Positions 53,601 through 55,608 of a stretch of 55,608 nucleotides of DNA are shown piece after piece (position 1 is the first letter of the stretch; each line of letters begins with the position of its first letter). Source of the DNA: CAZXFH01 sp964640055. Its GTDB lineage: Bacteria > Fidelibacterota > UBA2242 > JAFGTP01. The notes beneath the pieces were generated by a model that did not search any database, was not told the origin of the DNA, and saw nothing but the letters and a program-made list of their open reading frames with translations. Where the stretch lies: the NCBI GenBank assembly GCA_964640055.1, contig CAZXFH010000020.1, positions 1 to 55,608 on the forward strand. Direction: 5' to 3'. Made by a program: the position numbers and the translations under genes.

Positions 53601-54035
53601 GCACTGGACCGGCTCTATGAAAGCCTGGCCGGCTTACAAGCTAAAAACACCCTTGTCTTCCTGGACGCCTGCTTCTCAGGGGCTGACCGGGAAAGCGATA
53701 TGTTGCTGGCCGATGCGCGTCCCGTTTTTATCGAAGCCATTAAACCGGACATGCCTGAAAATGTCACGGTCTATTCTGCCGCCAGCGCCAAACAGATCTC
53801 CAGCGCCTGGCCGGAAAAGAGACACGGTCTGTTTACTTATTACTTGTTGAAGGGACTGCAAGGAACTGCTGACACCAACCAGGATGGTCAGCTTACCAAC
53901 CAGGAGTTATTTGATTTCATCAAGGATAATGTCAATAATACCGCCGGAATGCTGGATCGCGAACAAATGCCACAGCTACAAACCCAGAATCCGCAAGCCG
54001 TGATCACAACCTATGAATCAACAACCGAAGAATAA
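50607..54035 (+). CDS. Exported WD40-repeat caspase-family (C14-type) protein
   Basis: 1142 residues, GAGGAGGGTGAAGC before the ATG. A signal peptide (LTISTLLVCLCWSPLSE) leads into a coiled-coil-rich part (SQQRQLKALVERQKDLKEEV). About seven WD40 repeats follow at ~300-595 (GHKRTINVLAFNNLGTLLAT, VKIWDANKHTLLSKL, VSFNFDGSELASGGRDGLVK, AHENKIKGLDFNVNGKMLAS), then Ig-like NEW3/CARDB-type domains (LVTVQIYIQNRGSSLARAVK). Residues about 890-1130 form a caspase-like peptidase with His-971 in YYSGHGAP and Cys-1022 in LDACFSGADR. An EF-hand-like loop DTNQDGQLTNQE (~1089) inside it hints at calcium control. Metacaspase/paracaspase relatives cleave after Lys/Arg or Asp; specificity here is unknown. The signal peptide places it outside the cytoplasm, unlike most bacterial caspase fusions. 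Confidence 0.9.
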   Translation: MQCIKSLTISTLLVCLCWSPLSEPRLTAQEPDNPSDTTKASIFGQAKNKIGGLLSKDKSATQDSTAKEDGTLKKTFDQTINKLGSIMDKTGLSATKTAQLDTGDTTAQVKAPETEAGDLDSQQRQLKALVERQKDLKEEVEQEYQAAVGRVIDASPQGEFEGPDEYQERLADNERTRIALRQKYERVLQERRTSIERKIEGIVTQTYRSPIKLEIGSYIAARERFTFSVPTTGQRGSFVIPREIAKQFKTDFNTLNPIGVFQLQKDGTRRLVNVEIKYNETSSSSLVDRDVQKVAARQQIEGHKRTINVLAFNNLGTLLATGGDDKTVKIWDANKHTLLSKLDDFDSYVTALNFHPNQQILACGDYDGNLQIYNVDTQSKRHTVKAHDDEVKTVSFNFDGSELASGGRDGLVKIWDTQELKLKDTLDVANQSVISVIYSPDGNKLLVGLEDGTVKLFDPFKHTLKQSIDSKSAFLTFMAISPDGQTLATSGIYKEIRLWNTQDLSALLTIKDGINSAANRLAFSYPDGYILAGSTEDDELLLWDTYDGALVKKIEKAHENKIKGLDFNVNGKMLASCSADKTLRLWNVSYDEFSEFASAGRDISGGIKSSGLPPNLNSQLTFYEPSGNNILDALEEGQLTVTIENSGEGDAHKVMVLLSGDYPSYLNFRKQVNVGPIPAGGKETVEIPLQAGYRIPSDQVSLTCTVKDQAVDVQSEPIQVNFETAQYYVDLALAGRQIIDNNQDARISPRELVTVQIYIQNRGSSLARAVKARVNIGENVFFSDTPDQKSKFFDLGDLAPGEHKEEVVFDLWANSSAPDTLPVYLSLNELWGEWGNENIPVVLPFDKPNITMKTLTVEGHKQAGELTIRDFSIDVEENIPQTLKRREKALAVVFGIEKYKDVSDVSYAKRDAAFVKQYFQDVLGIPEIRIYFKTDSDVGKAEFDKVFSPGGWLDKRLEPGVSEIYVYYSGHGAPDLQNNQAFLIPYDGDPNYASQTGYALDRLYESLAGLQAKNTLVFLDACFSGADRESDMLLADARPVFIEAIKPDMPENVTVYSAASAKQISSAWPEKRHGLFTYYLLKGLQGTADTNQDGQLTNQELFDFIKDNVNNTAGMLDREQMPQLQTQNPQAVITTYESTTEE

Positions 54036-54879
54036 AGCGCTTTCAATCTATATCACCCTTTCGCTCTGTTTTTCCCTGGCTACCGCTCAGCAGCCGGTTT
54101 GGATTACCGTAGACACCGTGAAAACCTTCCCGGAAACCGAATCCCTTGTCAGCGCCAAAAATAAAACCCTGGCGTTTGCCCGCCGGTGTGCGCTGCAAAA
54201 GGCGGTTCCCGAAGAAGTGGCTGTGACCAGTTTATTGACTGATTTCAGCGCTGAAACCGGCGGTCTCAGCGAGGAGCAAACCGCCTACAGCATCTTTGCC
54301 CTCTCCTCCGTGGCCGGGTATATTACCGAACAAAAGGTGCTTGATCTGACCATTATGCCCCTGGAAAACAATCTCATTCAATGCCGGGTGAAATTAAAGG
54401 CCAAGGTAGAACCCACCCAGGGGGGACGCAATCCGGCTCTGGCTCTCAAATTACAAGTCGATAACAATTATTTGCCTAACGGCAGTGCCCTGACAATCAA
54501 AGCCCGGGCTTCGCAAGCGGGTTATCTATATCTCTTTGATTTCATGGCAGACAATAATGTCTTGCTAATGTATCCCAATGAATATGATGAGAACAACAAA
54601 ATCCCGGCCGCGAAATGGATCGAAATCCCACAAAGTGGATATCGTTTTACCGTCTATGGCTTGCCCGGCGCTGAAGTCACCACCGAAACCTTGTTTGGTA
54701 TCTTCTGTGTCAATCCGATCGCCGGGATCGAGGATTTTCAGAACCTGCAACCCAAAGACCAGGTGCCCGGGGCCATCGTGCCCGGAGACAGCTTTGCCGA
54801 TTTTCAGAAATGGCTGGCTCGCGTACCGCTCTCACAACGGGCGGAACAGGCCCTGCAGATCCATATTGTTAAGGACTAA
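54013..54879 (+). CDS. Secreted DUF4384-like protein, partner of the WD40-caspase
   Basis: 288 residues, overlapping the caspase gene by 23 bases. Signal peptide (ALSIYITLSLCFSLATAQQ). The C-terminal ~150 residues (ALTIKARASQAGYLYLFDF, NNVLLMYPNEYDENNKI, PAAKWIEIPQSGYRFTVYG, LPGAEVTTETLFGIF) match the DUF4384 type, often found with caspase, TPR or OmpA domains in exported proteins. The N-terminal domain (about 25-130, AFARRCALQKAVPEEVAVTS) is of a type frequently seen before DUF4384. The strong overlap implies coupled production with the caspase. Confidence 0.82.
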   Translation: MNQQPKNKALSIYITLSLCFSLATAQQPVWITVDTVKTFPETESLVSAKNKTLAFARRCALQKAVPEEVAVTSLLTDFSAETGGLSEEQTAYSIFALSSVAGYITEQKVLDLTIMPLENNLIQCRVKLKAKVEPTQGGRNPALALKLQVDNNYLPNGSALTIKARASQAGYLYLFDFMADNNVLLMYPNEYDENNKIPAAKWIEIPQSGYRFTVYGLPGAEVTTETLFGIFCVNPIAGIEDFQNLQPKDQVPGAIVPGDSFADFQKWLARVPLSQRAEQALQIHIVKD

Positions 54880-54929
54880 TTCGTTCTCTTTTGACAACAA
54901 TCGATAGAAACCATAGATAATAACCCTGT

Positions 54930-55608
54930 ATGAAAAACAAGCGTTTGCTGCTGGTCAATCCCTGGATCGCAGACTTTGCCGCCTATGATTTGTGGGCCAA
55001 GCCGGTGGGGTTGCTCTATATTGCCAAATATTTACGCGCTGCCGATTATGAGATCAGCCTGCTCGACCTGCTGGACCGCGAAAAATGGGGCCAAAAATCC
55101 ACGCGCTACGCTCCTACCGGGCGGGGAAAATATTTAAAAACACCGCTCCCAAAACCCAAACCGCTGCAGGACATCCCCCGGCAATACGGACTCTACGGGG
55201 CCCGGCCGGAACAACTACAGAACCATTTATCCAAAGCAACATCGCCAGATGCTATTTTAGTAAGTTCCCACATGACTTACTGGTATCCCGGAGTGCAATA
55301 TACTGTCCAGCTGTTGCGGCAATATTTCCCTGATACCCCCTTAATCCTGGGGGGCATTTATGCCTCCGTCTACCCGGAACATGCCCGCCAGCTGATACAG
55401 CCTGATTATCTGATCACCGGCTACGGCGAAAAGCAGGTGCTGCAACTGCTCGACAGTCTTTTCCATAAAGAGCGGGATTATTCGGTGCTGCCTGACTTTG
55501 ATGATTCCGGGGCTTTACCCTGGGACCTGTATAAGAACCTTAAGGCGGTGGCCTTACAAACTTCGCGGGGTTGTCCTTATCAATGCTCCTATTGCCTGAC
55601 CCCTAAAC
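54930..55608 (+). CDS. B12-binding radical SAM protein (partial, C-terminus outside window)
   Basis: The ATG at 54930 opens a frame that runs to the window edge (226 codons). The N-terminal half is a cobalamin-binding Rossmann fold (RLLLVNPWIADF, GLLYIAKYLRAADYEISLLD, LILGGIYASVYPEHA). The radical SAM cluster cysteines C215, C219 and C222 follow (TSRGCPYQCSYC). Such enzymes often methylate unreactive carbons or modify lipids, tetrapyrroles or rRNA; the segment visible does not tell which. There is a 50-base gap after the DUF4384-like gene and no clear ribosome-binding site. Confidence 0.87.
   Translation, partial: MKNKRLLLVNPWIADFAAYDLWAKPVGLLYIAKYLRAADYEISLLDLLDREKWGQKSTRYAPTGRGKYLKTPLPKPKPLQDIPRQYGLYGARPEQLQNHLSKATSPDAILVSSHMTYWYPGVQYTVQLLRQYFPDTPLILGGIYASVYPEHARQLIQPDYLITGYGEKQVLQLLDSLFHKERDYSVLPDFDDSGALPWDLYKNLKAVALQTSRGCPYQCSYCLTPK

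Noticed and set aside
1..55608. tRNA, rRNA, CRISPR arrays, insertion sequences or prophage genes
   Set aside because: None seen on reading both strands; no regularly spaced repeats, transposase or integrase motifs.

Overview
The window looks like a chromosomal segment of a Gram-negative bacterium of the Fibrobacteres-Chlorobi-Bacteroidetes (FCB) superphylum, most like the Calditrichota / KSB1 / Marinimicrobia-type lineages. The signs are secreted proteins ending in a type IX-like sorting domain with an NYPNPFNP motif, two PorV/PorQ-family barrels, a TonB-dependent receptor with an N-terminal carboxypeptidase-regulatory domain, and many secreted TPR proteins. The phylum is an inference; no rRNA or tRNA gene is visible in the window.

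Layout. 1-2451 (minus): an O-antigen-ligase/TPR gene followed by a small exported peptide gene, expressed through a long structured leader that ends in a terminator-like hairpin. 2877-11669 (minus): one transcription unit encoding a TonB receptor, a secreted sorting-domain protein, a PorV-like barrel and a secreted FG-GAP/BNR protein, with a near-consensus promoter and a strong terminator. 11723-13078 (minus): spmA-spmB. 13178-14950 (plus): rlmN and a universal stress protein. 14960-17366 (minus): a YitT-type membrane protein, the remains of an adenine deaminase gene, and an AbrB-AbrB-Doc-like toxin-antitoxin locus. 17624-21450 (plus): mutS and a second PorV-like barrel. 21468-23150 (minus): an NFACT/RqcH-like protein. 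23184-23435 (minus): a probable sigma-54-dependent small RNA with its own promoter, candidate enhancer sites, C-rich loop and terminator.

24693-32645 (minus) is the most interesting region. One promoter-to-terminator unit carries a lipoprotein, two coiled-coil/TPR periplasmic proteins, a barrel-coiled-coil-TPR protein, MotA, MotB, a shortened FliF-like protein and a FliG homologue that keeps the torque-helix charges. No flagellar rod, hook, filament, C-ring FliM/FliN or export gene is seen in the window. I read this as a candidate ion-driven rotary or dragging machine derived from the flagellar stator and rotor and coupled to the outer membrane, for example for gliding or envelope work.

32768-39586 holds a bacterial eRF1-like protein, an amidohydrolase, an MltB-like lytic transglycosylase, a GH63-like glycosidase lipoprotein and a TPR protein. 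39779-49804 (plus) is a mostly tightly spaced run: PLP desulfhydrase/deaminase, a TPR-like anchored protein, a divergent LspA, a large hybrid histidine kinase, a response regulator, purine nucleoside phosphorylase and PBP1A. 49969-54879 (plus) is a three-gene set of coiled-coil lipoprotein, exported WD40-caspase and DUF4384-like protein. The window ends inside a B12-binding radical SAM gene.
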